Source of the DNA: Desulfosarcinaceae bacterium
GTDB taxonomy: Bacteria > Desulfobacterota > Desulfobacteria > Desulfobacterales > Desulfosarcinaceae
NCBI GenBank assembly: GCA_030066015.1
Contig: JASJCL010000016.1
Coordinates: forward strand, 24,578-88,577
Length of the DNA: 64,000 nucleotides
Reading direction: 5' to 3'
Below, in pieces: positions 44,582-52,821 of the stretch. Both the position numbers and the translations under genes were made by a program. Numbering within the stretch: the stretch's first letter is position 1; each line of letters starts with the position of its first letter. The notes under the pieces are model-generated. The model was not told the DNA's origin. It worked only from the letters and a program-made list of their open reading frames with translations, and did not search any database.

Positions 44582-45445
44582 TTACGTTTTTCCCTTCCAG
44601 GGGATCAGCTTGTCTTCCAATAAGCGCATGATCATATCGAAGCCATACCCCACGATGCCCATGACGATGACGCCCATGATGACGATATCGGTGCGCAGGT
44701 ACCGCGCGGCGTTGAGCACCATCCAGCCCAGTCCGGCGGTGGCGGCCACCATCTCGGCGGCCACCAGGGTGGCCCAGCAGACCCCCATACTGACGCGCAT
44801 ACCGGTGAAGATCTCCGGCAGGGCATTTACCAAGATCACATGCCGCAGCACCTGCCAGCGGTTGGCGCCTAGGCTGTAGGCGGCGTGAATCTTCTCCACG
44901 GACACGCTCTTCACCCCCGAGCGGGCGTTGATCACCATGATGGCGAAGGTGGCCAAAAAGAGGAGCATGATCTTTCCGCCGTCGCCGATTCCCATCCAGA
45001 TGATGATGATGGGGATGTAGGCCAAGGGGGGCACCGGGCGGTAGAGCTCGATGATGGGGTCGAAGAGGCCGCGCACGACGCTGCTCAATCCCATGGCGAT
45101 GCCCAGCAGGACGCCGCAGATGGTACCCAGCAGAAAGCCGGCCATCACCCGGTAGAGGCTGATGAGAAAATGGCCCAGCAGGGTGTGTCCGCGGTAGCCC
45201 TCGGTGGCGATGGTCCAGAATTTCTCCAGCACCGCCAAGGGGGAGGGCCAGAAAAGGGGCGGCACGATCTCCAGCTCGCAGAGCACCACCCAGGCGGTCA
45301 GGATGATGATCAGGCTGAGGACACTCCATTTGCGCCCCTGACCGGCGGCGGAGGGGTCGCCGAACTTGACGGTCTTCTTCTTTTCGAAGTCGTCTTCGGC
45401 GGCGAATCCCAGAAAGTTTTTGAACTTGGTAAGGGCGGCCTCCAT
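44582..45445 (-). CDS. ABC permease, SsuC/TauC type
   Basis: A 287-residue inner-membrane permease with about six helices and the EAA-type cytoplasmic loop IHAAYSLGANRWQVLRHVILVNALPEIFTG (near 185-215) that contacts the ATPases. It belongs to the nitrate/sulfonate/taurine group. ATG at 45445 follows GGAGGTG. It is the only permease in the operon, so the channel is probably a homodimer; with two unlike ATPase genes nearby, it would sit above a mixed ATPase pair. Placement beside two MttB genes suggests that a methylated amine is the cargo. Confidence 0.92.
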   Translation of the reverse strand: MEAALTKFKNFLGFAAEDDFEKKKTVKFGDPSAAGQGRKWSVLSLIIILTAWVVLCELEIVPPLFWPSPLAVLEKFWTIATEGYRGHTLLGHFLISLYRVMAGFLLGTICGVLLGIAMGLSSVVRGLFDPIIELYRPVPPLAYIPIIIIWMGIGDGGKIMLLFLATFAIMVINARSGVKSVSVEKIHAAYSLGANRWQVLRHVILVNALPEIFTGMRVSMGVCWATLVAAEMVAATAGLGWMVLNAARYLRTDIVIMGVIVMGIVGYGFDMIMRLLEDKLIPWKGKT

Positions 45446-45481
45446 AATGTGTGCACCTCCGGTCGTTGGCGTTAATCGAAG

Positions 45482-46258
45482 TTAAATGATGTGTCGAATC
45501 AGTGTCTGCCGCATCTCCCGGAACGCCGGCAGGTGACGAACCGCCTCCATCCCCTCGGTGGCGGCCAGCTCGAAGAAAGGGACCGCAACCGATGTGCGCA
45601 GGCGCCCCGGCCGTCCGCCGAGGATGTACACCTGCGCCGCCATGGTGAGGGCCGCTTCGACGTCACTGGTGGCCGTGAGCAGCATCGGTTTCTTGTCCTG
45701 CCACAATTGGAGCAGTATTTTTTGGAGCTTGAGACGGAAGCGGTCGTTGATCTCGTTGAGCGGTTCGTCCCCGATGAGGACGATTTCCGGTTCGGTGACC
45801 AGGCAGCGGGCGAAGCTGATCAGGATCAGGTGGTGATAGTCTTCGATGCGATAAACCCGTTGGGTGGCCAGGCGCGTGAGATGGAATCGTTCCAGGTACT
45901 CCGCCACCCGCGCCTTGCGCTCTCTGCGCGGCACCTTGCGATTTTTCAACCCGAACTCGACATTCTCGGTGACCGACAGCCAGGGATACAGGCTGCTCTG
46001 GTGAAACACCATGCCGCGCTGGGTGGCGGGCCCGTCCACCGGAATACCCCGCCACAACACCCGGCCCGAGGTGGGGTGATCCACTCCAGCGACGAGGCGC
46101 AGCAGGGTCTGGATCCCGGAACCAGGTACCCCCAACACCGCCGCAGTGTCGCCAGCCGCCATGGTCAAGTCAATTTCGCTCAAGTCGCCCCGGCGGCGCA
46201 GGGGGGCCTTCTCTTCAGGATAGGTAAAACTGACCTGCTGCAGTTCGAGCATCTTCAT
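45482..46258 (-). CDS. ABC ATPase-like protein with degenerate nucleotide site
   Basis: A 258-residue ABC ATPase homologue of the SsuB/TauB type whose ATP site is ruined. At the Walker A position it has GVPGSGIQT (residues 43-51), so the invariant Lys is Ile49 and the next Ser/Thr is Gln50. The LSGGQ signature is replaced by YRIEDYHHL, and the switch His by Ser (TATSDVEAA). Walker B keeps GDEP. The frame is intact with normal codon use, so it is maintained, not decaying. A canonical ATPase is encoded two genes upstream; the pair may form a heterodimer with one working and one degenerate site, or this protein may regulate the transporter. Confidence 0.85.
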   Translation of the reverse strand: MKMLELQQVSFTYPEEKAPLRRRGDLSEIDLTMAAGDTAAVLGVPGSGIQTLLRLVAGVDHPTSGRVLWRGIPVDGPATQRGMVFHQSSLYPWLSVTENVEFGLKNRKVPRRERKARVAEYLERFHLTRLATQRVYRIEDYHHLILISFARCLVTEPEIVLIGDEPLNEINDRFRLKLQKILLQLWQDKKPMLLTATSDVEAALTMAAQVYILGGRPGRLRTSVAVPFFELAATEGMEAVRHLPAFREMRQTLIRHII

Positions 46259-46359
46259 CCGGAATGGCTCCTGAGATCTGAATTTCGGTAGCGGTCAGAG
46301 AAGCGCGGCGGTCCGATCGCCGTCACCGCCGCGCTCGGATACAGGACGCGTCGCTAACG

Positions 46360-47373
46360 TTAGTTCACCTTCTCCATGAAGCTGGCATCGATGAACTGGC
46401 CGTAATCATCCTTGGCCTTGTCCAAAGCGCCCTGCTTGACGAGAAAGTCGGCAATCTTCTTGAGGTTGCCCACGATGGCGCCGGGCTTGCCGCTGGTGCC
46501 CATCCAATCCATGCCGAGCTGAGTGTCCTTCTGGTAGAAGCCCATGGAGCTCATGATCTCCTTGGTCTTTTCGGGCGTGATACCGGCCATTTTGCCGATG
46601 TCGGCGTAGGTAACCTCCGGGGTCTCGTGGTAGACCTTGGTGGAATCGTTCATCACCTTGAGGAACTTGACCAGCAGGTCGGCATCGTTTGCGGCAAACT
46701 TTTCGGTGACCGCCACAATGCCGTAAGTGGAGTAGCCCCAGCGGATCTGGTCTTCCGAGGAGACCAGGATGCGCCCGCCCTTCTCCATCATCTGGGAGAC
46801 GGCCGGTTCCCAGGCGCAACCGGCGTCGATATCCTTACGGATGAAGGCTGGCAAAATATCGGGGTTGGAGAGATCGAGGATCTTGAGCTGATCTTCTTGG
46901 ATCCCGAAGGTTTCCAAAATGCCCATGAAGCGATAGTGGGCCGTGGTACCGAAGGGGACGCCAACGGTCTTGCCGATGAGGCCACGGGGGGAGAGAACGC
47001 CGATATCGCCGCGGGCCACGAGGTTTTCAGACTCGCTGTAGTTCTCGGAGATGGCCACCATCTTCAAGGGCAGCCCCTGGGTGACGGCGATGGTGAATGG
47101 CGTGGTGCCCAGCGCGTAGGCGATGGAGACATCGCCGGAGGCCATGGCGGTGGTCATCTCGGCACCCGAGCCAAACTCTCTGAAGTTGACCTTTATACCC
47201 ATCTCCTTTTCAAACATCCCCTTGGCCCAGCCATATTCGAAGGTCCCCGGCCAGCCCGGAAAATAGGCAACGGTGATCTTCTTGGTTTTGGCCAGGGCCG
47301 GAGCGGCCATCATCACCATTCCAACGGTAAACGCTACGACTGCCACAATCGCCATCAGTTTACGAACCTGCAT
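46360..47373 (-). CDS. ABC periplasmic binding protein, taurine/sulfonate type
   Basis: A 337-residue periplasmic binding protein (NMT1/TauA-like) with a signal peptide (residues 1-28, cut after ALA) and then ITVAYFPGWPGTFEYGWAKGMFEKEMG, FGSGAEMTTAMASGDVSIAYALG and NPDILPAFIRKDIDAGCAWEP. These are ligand-cleft segments of the TauA/SsuA group. Many aromatic residues (FPGWPGTF, YGW, CAWEP) would suit a quaternary amine as well as a sulfonate. ATG at 47373 has GAGGAGG upstream. It is the second gene of the operon. Confidence 0.9.
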   Translation of the reverse strand: MQVRKLMAIVAVVAFTVGMVMMAAPALAKTKKITVAYFPGWPGTFEYGWAKGMFEKEMGIKVNFREFGSGAEMTTAMASGDVSIAYALGTTPFTIAVTQGLPLKMVAISENYSESENLVARGDIGVLSPRGLIGKTVGVPFGTTAHYRFMGILETFGIQEDQLKILDLSNPDILPAFIRKDIDAGCAWEPAVSQMMEKGGRILVSSEDQIRWGYSTYGIVAVTEKFAANDADLLVKFLKVMNDSTKVYHETPEVTYADIGKMAGITPEKTKEIMSSMGFYQKDTQLGMDWMGTSGKPGAIVGNLKKIADFLVKQGALDKAKDDYGQFIDASFMEKVN

Positions 47374-47472
47374 GTGCTCCTCCTCAAGTTGGGTGCGTTT
47401 TACGGCTACCGTCCGTGCCCGCGATGCGGGGCGCCGTCGGCATTGGGTTTCGATAAAATGCGGCCACGGCCG

Positions 47473-48288
47473 TCATCCGGCGTGGGCCGCGGTTTCCTCC
47501 TCCATGCTCCAGATGAGGCTCAACACTTCCTCGCGGATCTTGATAAACTCCGGATCGGATTTGAGCTCACGGGGATCCTTTTCCAGACCCTTGTGGCAGA
47601 AATCCAGCTTGTAGCGCTTCATGATCTTGCCGGGGCGGGCCGACATGACGAAGAGGTCGGTGGCCAAGTAGATCGCCTCCTCCACACTGTGGGTGATGAA
47701 GAAAACCATTTTGCCGGTCTCCTTCCAGATCTTCAGAATCAGGGTCTGCATCTTCTCGCGGGTCAGTGCGTCCAGGGCGCCTAGGGGCTCGTCCATCAGC
47801 AAGATCGATGGGTTGTTGGCCAGACAGCGCACGATGGCCACACGCTGCTGCATGCCGCCCGAAAGGTTGTAGATGGGGGTGTCGACAAAATCGGTCAGGC
47901 CGACCAGGTCGAGGTAGTTCATCACGCGTTCGTGGCGTTTGGCCTCATCCACGCCCCGCATTTTGAGGCCGAAGACGGAATTTTCGTAGACGGTCAGCCA
48001 CTCGAATAGGGCCCCTTTTTGGAACACGACGCCGCGTTCGGCACCTGGTTTTTCGATCTCCTCGCCGTTGAGCAGAATTCGCCCGCTCGTGGGCGCCAGA
48101 AATCCCGCGATGGTGCTGAGCAGGGTGGTCTTGCCACAGCCCGATGGCCCCACCACCACGACGAGGTTGCCCTCATCCATGTTGAAGTTGATGTCCTCCA
48201 GTGCGTGGACATCCTGGCCATCCTCCGTGTGATAGGTCATGCAGAGGTTTTCGACGCGCAGTTCGCTGTGGCTGTTTGGGGTACTCAC
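47473..48288 (-). CDS. ABC ATPase, SsuB/TauB type (canonical)
   Basis: A 271-residue ATPase with all catalytic motifs: GPSGCGKTT (Walker A), NLSGGMQQRVAIVRCL (signature), ILLMDEPLGALD (Walker B) and FFITHSVEEA (switch His). I start it at GTG 48288, where AAGGAGG stands 5-6 bases upstream; the open frame to 48552 is an artefact crossing the promoter region. It is the first gene of the six-gene methylamine operon and sits behind the sigma-54-type promoter at 48409. It would energise the adjacent permease, perhaps paired with the degenerate ATPase-like protein. Confidence 0.92.
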   Translation of the reverse strand: MSTPNSHSELRVENLCMTYHTEDGQDVHALEDINFNMDEGNLVVVVGPSGCGKTTLLSTIAGFLAPTSGRILLNGEEIEKPGAERGVVFQKGALFEWLTVYENSVFGLKMRGVDEAKRHERVMNYLDLVGLTDFVDTPIYNLSGGMQQRVAIVRCLANNPSILLMDEPLGALDALTREKMQTLILKIWKETGKMVFFITHSVEEAIYLATDLFVMSARPGKIMKRYKLDFCHKGLEKDPRELKSDPEFIKIREEVLSLIWSMEEETAAHAG

Positions 48289-48408
48289 GGAAAGCCTCCT
48301 TGAGATGATGGGTGGGAAGGGAGGGTCGTCGCGGCGCTGCACCTGGGCAGAAGCGCCCCGTTTCCGGCTGGGCGATGGGCCGGGAACAACCTGTCCGGCA
48401 TAAAAATT

Positions 48409-48423
48409 ACAAGGTCTGTGCCA
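48409..48423 (-). promoter_or_regulatory. sigma-54-type promoter
   Basis: On the minus strand, TGGCAC-AGACC-TTGT matches the consensus TGGCAC-N5-TTGC except for the last base. It gives a leader of about 110 bases to the ABC ATPase start. The paired GTAAC dyads lie about 100-150 bases upstream, the normal distance for activator sites. Confidence 0.65.
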
Positions 48424-48520
48424 TCCTATTCCGATCAGGGAAGGGTGTCTGGATCGGTATAGATAACGAAGGGTAATCCGATAGAGAGATGGGGCGAGTG
48501 GCGATATGGGCGGCATTGAT

Positions 48521-48569
48521 GTGTAACACGTTACACCACCGTAACGTAACACAATTGTAACAGGTTACT
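48521..48569. promoter_or_regulatory. tandem GTAAC-N2-GTTAC dyads, candidate activator sites
   Basis: GTGTAAC-AC-GTTACAC (48521-48536) is a perfect dyad with 7-base arms. TGTAAC-AG-GTTACT (48556-48569) has the same layout with 5-base arms. Their centres are 34 bases apart. Two direct GTAAC copies (48541-48550) lie between them. The region is locally AT-rich. Confidence 0.7.
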
Positions 48570-48869
48570 GTGACAATCAGGCGGGCGGTTGGATCTGAAA
48601 ATAGGGGTACAGACGCAATCCGGGAGCATTGCGCAGGCGAGCATGCGGGACCGCATTTGGTCGGCGGGCCTTCGATCGAACCGGTGTCTTCCGGGGAAGA
48701 CGCGGTGAGCGGGTCAGCACCAGGGCGGTCACCAGGACCGGCCCTGGCAGCAGCCCGCCAGTGTCCCGCCGATCAGACTGAACGGCCGGGGTTTGCCAAG
48801 ACCAGTTCAGCGGCAAAAGAGCGCCAGGAGAGGGGCGCCAGTCCCGCGGCACCCTGCGACGCCCTAACC

Positions 48870-49376
48870 CTATCGCTTTTCCTTTTTTAGTGGCTTCTCC
48901 ATTGGCACCACCACCACCGGCACGCGGGCACGCCGCAGGACCTGTTTGGCCACCGTCCCCAGGAAGGTCTGCCGGGCCCCTTTTGCATTGGCGCCCATGA
49001 CGATCATGTCACAGGACCAGCGGGCCACCTGGCGAAGCACCATCTCCGCCGGGTAGCCGCTGCGGACCTCTTTTCGAAGCACCAAATCGGCGCCAATGGG
49101 ATCACCGGCCAACTCCGCCTGGCAGAATTTTTCCAGGCGGCCCTGGATGGTGCTCAGCGCCTGTTGAATCCGCTCCTGGTGTTTCTGGTCGCGGTACTCC
49201 CTATCGAAATAGGCCTGCATGGCGATCATGGCATCGGCCGAAGGGGGTTCCATCACGTGCAGGATGGAGATCTGGGCATCGCATTGTTTGGCCAGATAGG
49301 CCGCATAGCGAAATGCAAAAAGGGCATTGGCGGACAAATCGGTGGCAAAGAGAATCGATTTGACGTCGGGAAGCAT
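48870..49376 (-). CDS. universal stress protein (UspA family)
   Basis: A 168-residue UspA-fold protein: ILFATDLSANALFAFRYAAYLAK at the start, and the ATP-binding motif pattern MGANAKGARQTFLGTVAKQVLRRARVPVVVV (G-x2-G-x9-G[S/T]-like) near 130-160. ATG at 49376 follows GGAGGAGG. It is 69 bases downstream of the TRAP dctM gene. UspA genes close to TRAP operons, such as TeaD with the ectoine transporter TeaABC, encode ATP-binding regulators of the transporter, and that is the likely role here. Confidence 0.88.
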   Translation of the reverse strand: MLPDVKSILFATDLSANALFAFRYAAYLAKQCDAQISILHVMEPPSADAMIAMQAYFDREYRDQKHQERIQQALSTIQGRLEKFCQAELAGDPIGADLVLRKEVRSGYPAEMVLRQVARWSCDMIVMGANAKGARQTFLGTVAKQVLRRARVPVVVVPMEKPLKKEKR

Positions 49377-49445
49377 GGCACACCTCCTCCGCAGAAGCGC
49401 CTGTCTGCAGCGCACCACCGCAGACAGGCGAGCTCGGGCTTGGGG

Positions 49446-50729
49446 TTAATAGCCGAGCAGATTGGGGAGCCACAGGGAGATTTGGGGAACGTAGGCGATC
49501 AGAAAGACGGCCGATATCTCTACAATCGAGAAGGGGATCGCCTTGACCGAGATATCCTCGATGCTCGTGTTCGCTATTCCCGATGCTATGAAGAGGTTCT
49601 CTCCCAGCGGTGGCGTTTCGAAGCCAATCTCGCAACAGCACACCAAGATAATGCCGAAATGGATCGGATCGACACCCAGCTTGGTCATGACCGGCAGGAG
49701 TACCGGGGTAAGGATCATGATGGTTGCCAGGGTCTCCATGAACATGCCCACGAAGATCAGAAAGATGATGATGAGGGCCAGGATGATATACACATTGGTG
49801 GTCATGGCCAGAAGACCGTTGGCGATAATCTCCGGAATCCTATACTGAACCAGGAGCCGGCCGAAGGCCCGGGCCGTGAACATGATCAACAGCACGCGAC
49901 CGGTCAGCCAGGTGCACGCCTCGAGGGACTTGGCGCAGCCATTCCATTTCAGCTCTTTATGGATAAAGATGCCGACGAAAAGGGTGTAGAAGATCGCCAC
50001 CACCGCCGCTTCGGTGGGGGTGAAGAAGCCCGAATAGATGCCGCCCAGAATGATAAAGGGCGCCATCAGGGACCAGAAACCCTCCTTTAGAGACTTCATC
50101 ACTGTCTTGGTCGACCATGACTGACCGGTGCCCCGATACCCCTTTTTGCGGCACAGGAAGTAATTGACCGTCATGAGGCTGCCGGCGATAAGGATCCCCG
50201 GGATGAACCCCGCGATGAACAGCTTGGCGATGGACTGGTTGCCTGAAACACCGTAGATCACCATGGGAATGCTGGGGGGGATCACCACGCCCAAGCCACC
50301 CGAAGATGCGGTGATGGCCGATGCGTACCCCTTGTCGTAGTTTCTGCGAATCATGGCCGGAATCATCAGCATTCCCACCGCCGCCGTGGTGGCCGGTCCC
50401 GAGCCCGATATGGCGCCGAAGAAAAGACAGGCCAGGACGGTCGCACTGGCCAGTCCACCAGTGGCGGGGCCGGCAAGCGCCTCGGCCACATTGACCAACC
50501 GCTTGGAAATGCCGGAATACTCCATCAGCGCCCCGGCCAAGATGAACGCCGGCAGGGCCATGATCGGAAAGGAATCCACCGACGTGTAGGCCACCTGCAC
50601 CAGGTAGACCAGATCGTTGCCCAGGAAATAGAGCGCCGACATCGAGGCCACGCCGAGGGCGAGGGTGATGGGCGCCCCCATGACAAGCATTAACCCAAAC
50701 GACCCGAACAACAGCGTCACTACATTCAT
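49446..50729 (-). CDS. TRAP transporter large permease (DctM)
   Basis: A 427-residue membrane protein with about 12 helices, the DctM subunit of a tripartite ATP-independent periplasmic transporter. It shows LFGSFGLMLVMGAPITLALGVAS at the N-terminus and PPSIPMVIYG around residue 150, a conserved loop of the family. It moves substrate with a sodium gradient together with DctQ. The ATG at 50729 follows GAGGCG and lies 24 bases after dctQ. Confidence 0.93.
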   Translation of the reverse strand: MNVVTLLFGSFGLMLVMGAPITLALGVASMSALYFLGNDLVYLVQVAYTSVDSFPIMALPAFILAGALMEYSGISKRLVNVAEALAGPATGGLASATVLACLFFGAISGSGPATTAAVGMLMIPAMIRRNYDKGYASAITASSGGLGVVIPPSIPMVIYGVSGNQSIAKLFIAGFIPGILIAGSLMTVNYFLCRKKGYRGTGQSWSTKTVMKSLKEGFWSLMAPFIILGGIYSGFFTPTEAAVVAIFYTLFVGIFIHKELKWNGCAKSLEACTWLTGRVLLIMFTARAFGRLLVQYRIPEIIANGLLAMTTNVYIILALIIIFLIFVGMFMETLATIMILTPVLLPVMTKLGVDPIHFGIILVCCCEIGFETPPLGENLFIASGIANTSIEDISVKAIPFSIVEISAVFLIAYVPQISLWLPNLLGY

Positions 50730-50753
50730 TGTTTCGCCTCTTGAACTTGTGGA

Positions 50754-51308
50754 TTAACGCGCCTCGGCGCTGGTATCGACATCCTGCATCTCAGTTTCCA
50801 CATCGATTTTATCTGGATCCCGTATATCGACGCCCTTGACGATCTTGAGGTAGTTGACCTGAATGATGCGAATGGTCATGATGGAAAAGCTCAGCGGAAA
50901 GATCATGTAGACGTAGGCCATGGACCAGCCCAAGGTCGGCGAGATATAGGGAAACTGCAGCATCGATTTGATCAGAAAGATGCTCTTGTAGATAATGACG
51001 ATATTGAACACGATCCAGATCAGATCGGCAAAGGCCTCGATGTAATTCGCCGTCTGCTTGGAGAACCACCGGAATTGAAAGGTCACCCGATTGTGGGCGG
51101 CCAGGCGGGCGGCAAAGCTGGCGCCGAAGAAAACAAACCAAACAAAGGAAAAGCGCGCCAACTCTTCCCCCCAGGAGATGTTGACACTGAATATCTCCCG
51201 ACAGATGATCTGGATAAAAAGCAGGATAATGAAAAAACTGAGTAGAAACTGGCAGATATAACTTTCAAAATTATCCAGGATTTTTAAGACAATCTCTTTT
51301 GGATTCAT
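50754..51308 (-). CDS. TRAP transporter small permease (DctQ)
   Basis: A 184-residue, four-helix DctQ-type subunit (helices near 15-37, 48-68 with WGEELARFSFVWFVFFGAS, 90-110 and 130-150). The WGEE(L/V)AR motif is the family hallmark. The ATG at 51308 is better placed than the GTG two codons upstream. It sits between dctP and dctM in the standard order. Confidence 0.92.
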   Translation of the reverse strand: MNPKEIVLKILDNFESYICQFLLSFFIILLFIQIICREIFSVNISWGEELARFSFVWFVFFGASFAARLAAHNRVTFQFRWFSKQTANYIEAFADLIWIVFNIVIIYKSIFLIKSMLQFPYISPTLGWSMAYVYMIFPLSFSIMTIRIIQVNYLKIVKGVDIRDPDKIDVETEMQDVDTSAEAR

Positions 51309-51439
51309 GCGCACACCTGTAGTGAGAATGAATAGTACCGGAAAAATCTCCGCGCGGCGGAATCTCGCTCCGGACCAGCGCGGAGATCATCCGTTGGTCT
51401 CCCTGGATCGGGAAGCGCTCACTGCGTCATTCGGTATGG

Positions 51440-52447
51440 CTACATGCGTCCGACGGCCTTGAGCGCCGCATCGACCTTCTCCTTGCCACCGACGCTCTTG
51501 TAGTACTTGGGCCATACCTCTTTGGTGGCCTTTTCGATCCACTCCTTCTCGCCGTCGGCCGGATCGAGGAACTCCATTCCCTCGCCCTTCAGTTCGGTCT
51601 CGATGGAATCCTCAAAGAGAATCAGGAACTGGCGGCAAAACTCCTGGGCTTCCTTGCCCGCCCGCAAAAATACCTGCTGGACTTCGGGGGTTTGACGCTG
51701 GAACAATTGCTCGCTGATGACCAGGGGCTCCAGCAGGAAGACATAGCGGATCTTGGTGATATACTTCTGAACCTCGTAAAACTTCATCACATATTGGGTA
51801 ATCAGTGGCGTGTCCTGACCGTCGAGCACCTTCTGCTGCAGGGCGGTAAACACCTCATCCCATGCCATGGGGGTGGGACTGACGCCCCAGGACTTGTAGG
51901 AGTCGATCATGATGGCGTTCTTGGGCACCCGAATGGTGAGGCCTTTCAGATCCGCCGGTTTGGTAATGGGAAGCTTGGAGTTGCTCAGCCGCCGGAAGCC
52001 GCTGTAGGACCAGCCCAGAATTCGCACGCCGGCCGACTTGATGGTGTTCTGCACCAGCTCTTCACCGATGGAACCCTGTGTGAGGGTCACCGCTTCATCG
52101 ACGCTGAGGATCAGGTAGGGCAGTGTGAACAGGCCCACACTGGGCGAGAAGGGCGTGATATTGTTGATGGCGGCCACCGAAAAATCCAGCGTGCCGAGGC
52201 GACAATTTTGAATGGTCTCCTGCTCGGAGCCCAACTGGCCGTTGGGGAACAGGGCCAAGGTGATCTCTCCGCCGGTGTAAGCCTCCACGAGCTTGCCAAA
52301 GCGCTCGCCCAATGCCCATTGGGTTCCGCCGGACGCATCGCCCAGCGCCATCTTGTATTCGACGGCATGCGCGGACAGAGAGATGGAGAGACAGAGCGCC
52401 ACACTAAAGGTCAACAACAGACATTTCCTCTTCAGCATTCCTTTCAT
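51440..52447 (-). CDS. TRAP transporter substrate-binding protein (DctP)
   Basis: A 335-residue periplasmic DctP-type protein with a signal peptide (residues about 1-25, cut after AHA) and the family segments GGTQWALGERFGKLVEAYTGG, LKGLTIRVP (the conserved Arg that pairs with substrate carboxylate in many members) and DGQDTPL. I chose ATG 52447, 3 bases after an AGGAGG-rich ribosome binding site region; ATG 52438 is an alternative, and the longer frame to 52561 crosses a control region. A class III aminotransferase and glutamate dehydrogenase further upstream suggest an amino compound as cargo. Confidence 0.92.
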   Translation of the reverse strand: MKGMLKRKCLLLTFSVALCLSISLSAHAVEYKMALGDASGGTQWALGERFGKLVEAYTGGEITLALFPNGQLGSEQETIQNCRLGTLDFSVAAINNITPFSPSVGLFTLPYLILSVDEAVTLTQGSIGEELVQNTIKSAGVRILGWSYSGFRRLSNSKLPITKPADLKGLTIRVPKNAIMIDSYKSWGVSPTPMAWDEVFTALQQKVLDGQDTPLITQYVMKFYEVQKYITKIRYVFLLEPLVISEQLFQRQTPEVQQVFLRAGKEAQEFCRQFLILFEDSIETELKGEGMEFLDPADGEKEWIEKATKEVWPKYYKSVGGKEKVDAALKAVGRM

Positions 52448-52821
52448 ACGACCTCCTCCTTTTGGTGCGGTTGTGAGTGCCCAGCCCACCAGTACAGTGC
52501 CCCAATCCATGACGGCCGGGTGCCGGAACCGTCCAGCAGCGGGCGACCCGTATTGTGACATTAGTTACTAAAATAGTAACAAGTGTATTAATAAGGTATC
52601 GATAGACCACCTCCTTGCCCCTTGTCAATGAAAAAGGTGGGTGTCGGGCAGCCGAGGGCGTGCCATCGGCGCGCTAAATGCGATAAGGGCGTCTGTGGCG
52701 TAATGGTCGCCGCAACCGGTCGCATCACCAGTGACGGGTGGATTGGCGGCCGGGGGCGGTACGCTGTCCCAAGTAAACAGGGTGAGTAACAGAGGAGCGA
52801 GGGCGAATGGGGAGGTGCGGA
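52448..52821. promoter_or_regulatory. control region of the TRAP operon
   Basis: A 374-base region between the gntR stop and dctP. It has one AT-rich island (52555-52605), the only such patch here, which carries the operator-like dyad at 52564-52580 and is the likely promoter. Confidence 0.55.
52564..52580. promoter_or_regulatory. perfect dyad, candidate operator of the TRAP operon
   Basis: GTTACTA-AAA-TAGTAAC has 7-base perfect arms. It lies 117 bases upstream of dctP and just downstream of the gntR gene. FCD-type GntR regulators bind short dyads of this size. It shares GTTAC/GTAAC half-sites with the elements at 48521 but in the opposite order and with wider spacing. Confidence 0.6.

Larger units (their letters stand above)
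48289..48869. promoter_or_regulatory. control region of the methylamine operon
   Basis: A 581-base region between uspA and the ABC ATPase gene, both leftward. It carries the sigma-54-type promoter (48409-48423) and the GTAAC dyads (48521-48569). The right-hand part, 48580-48869, has no recognisable feature; it would include the end of the UspA-TRAP operon. Confidence 0.6.
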
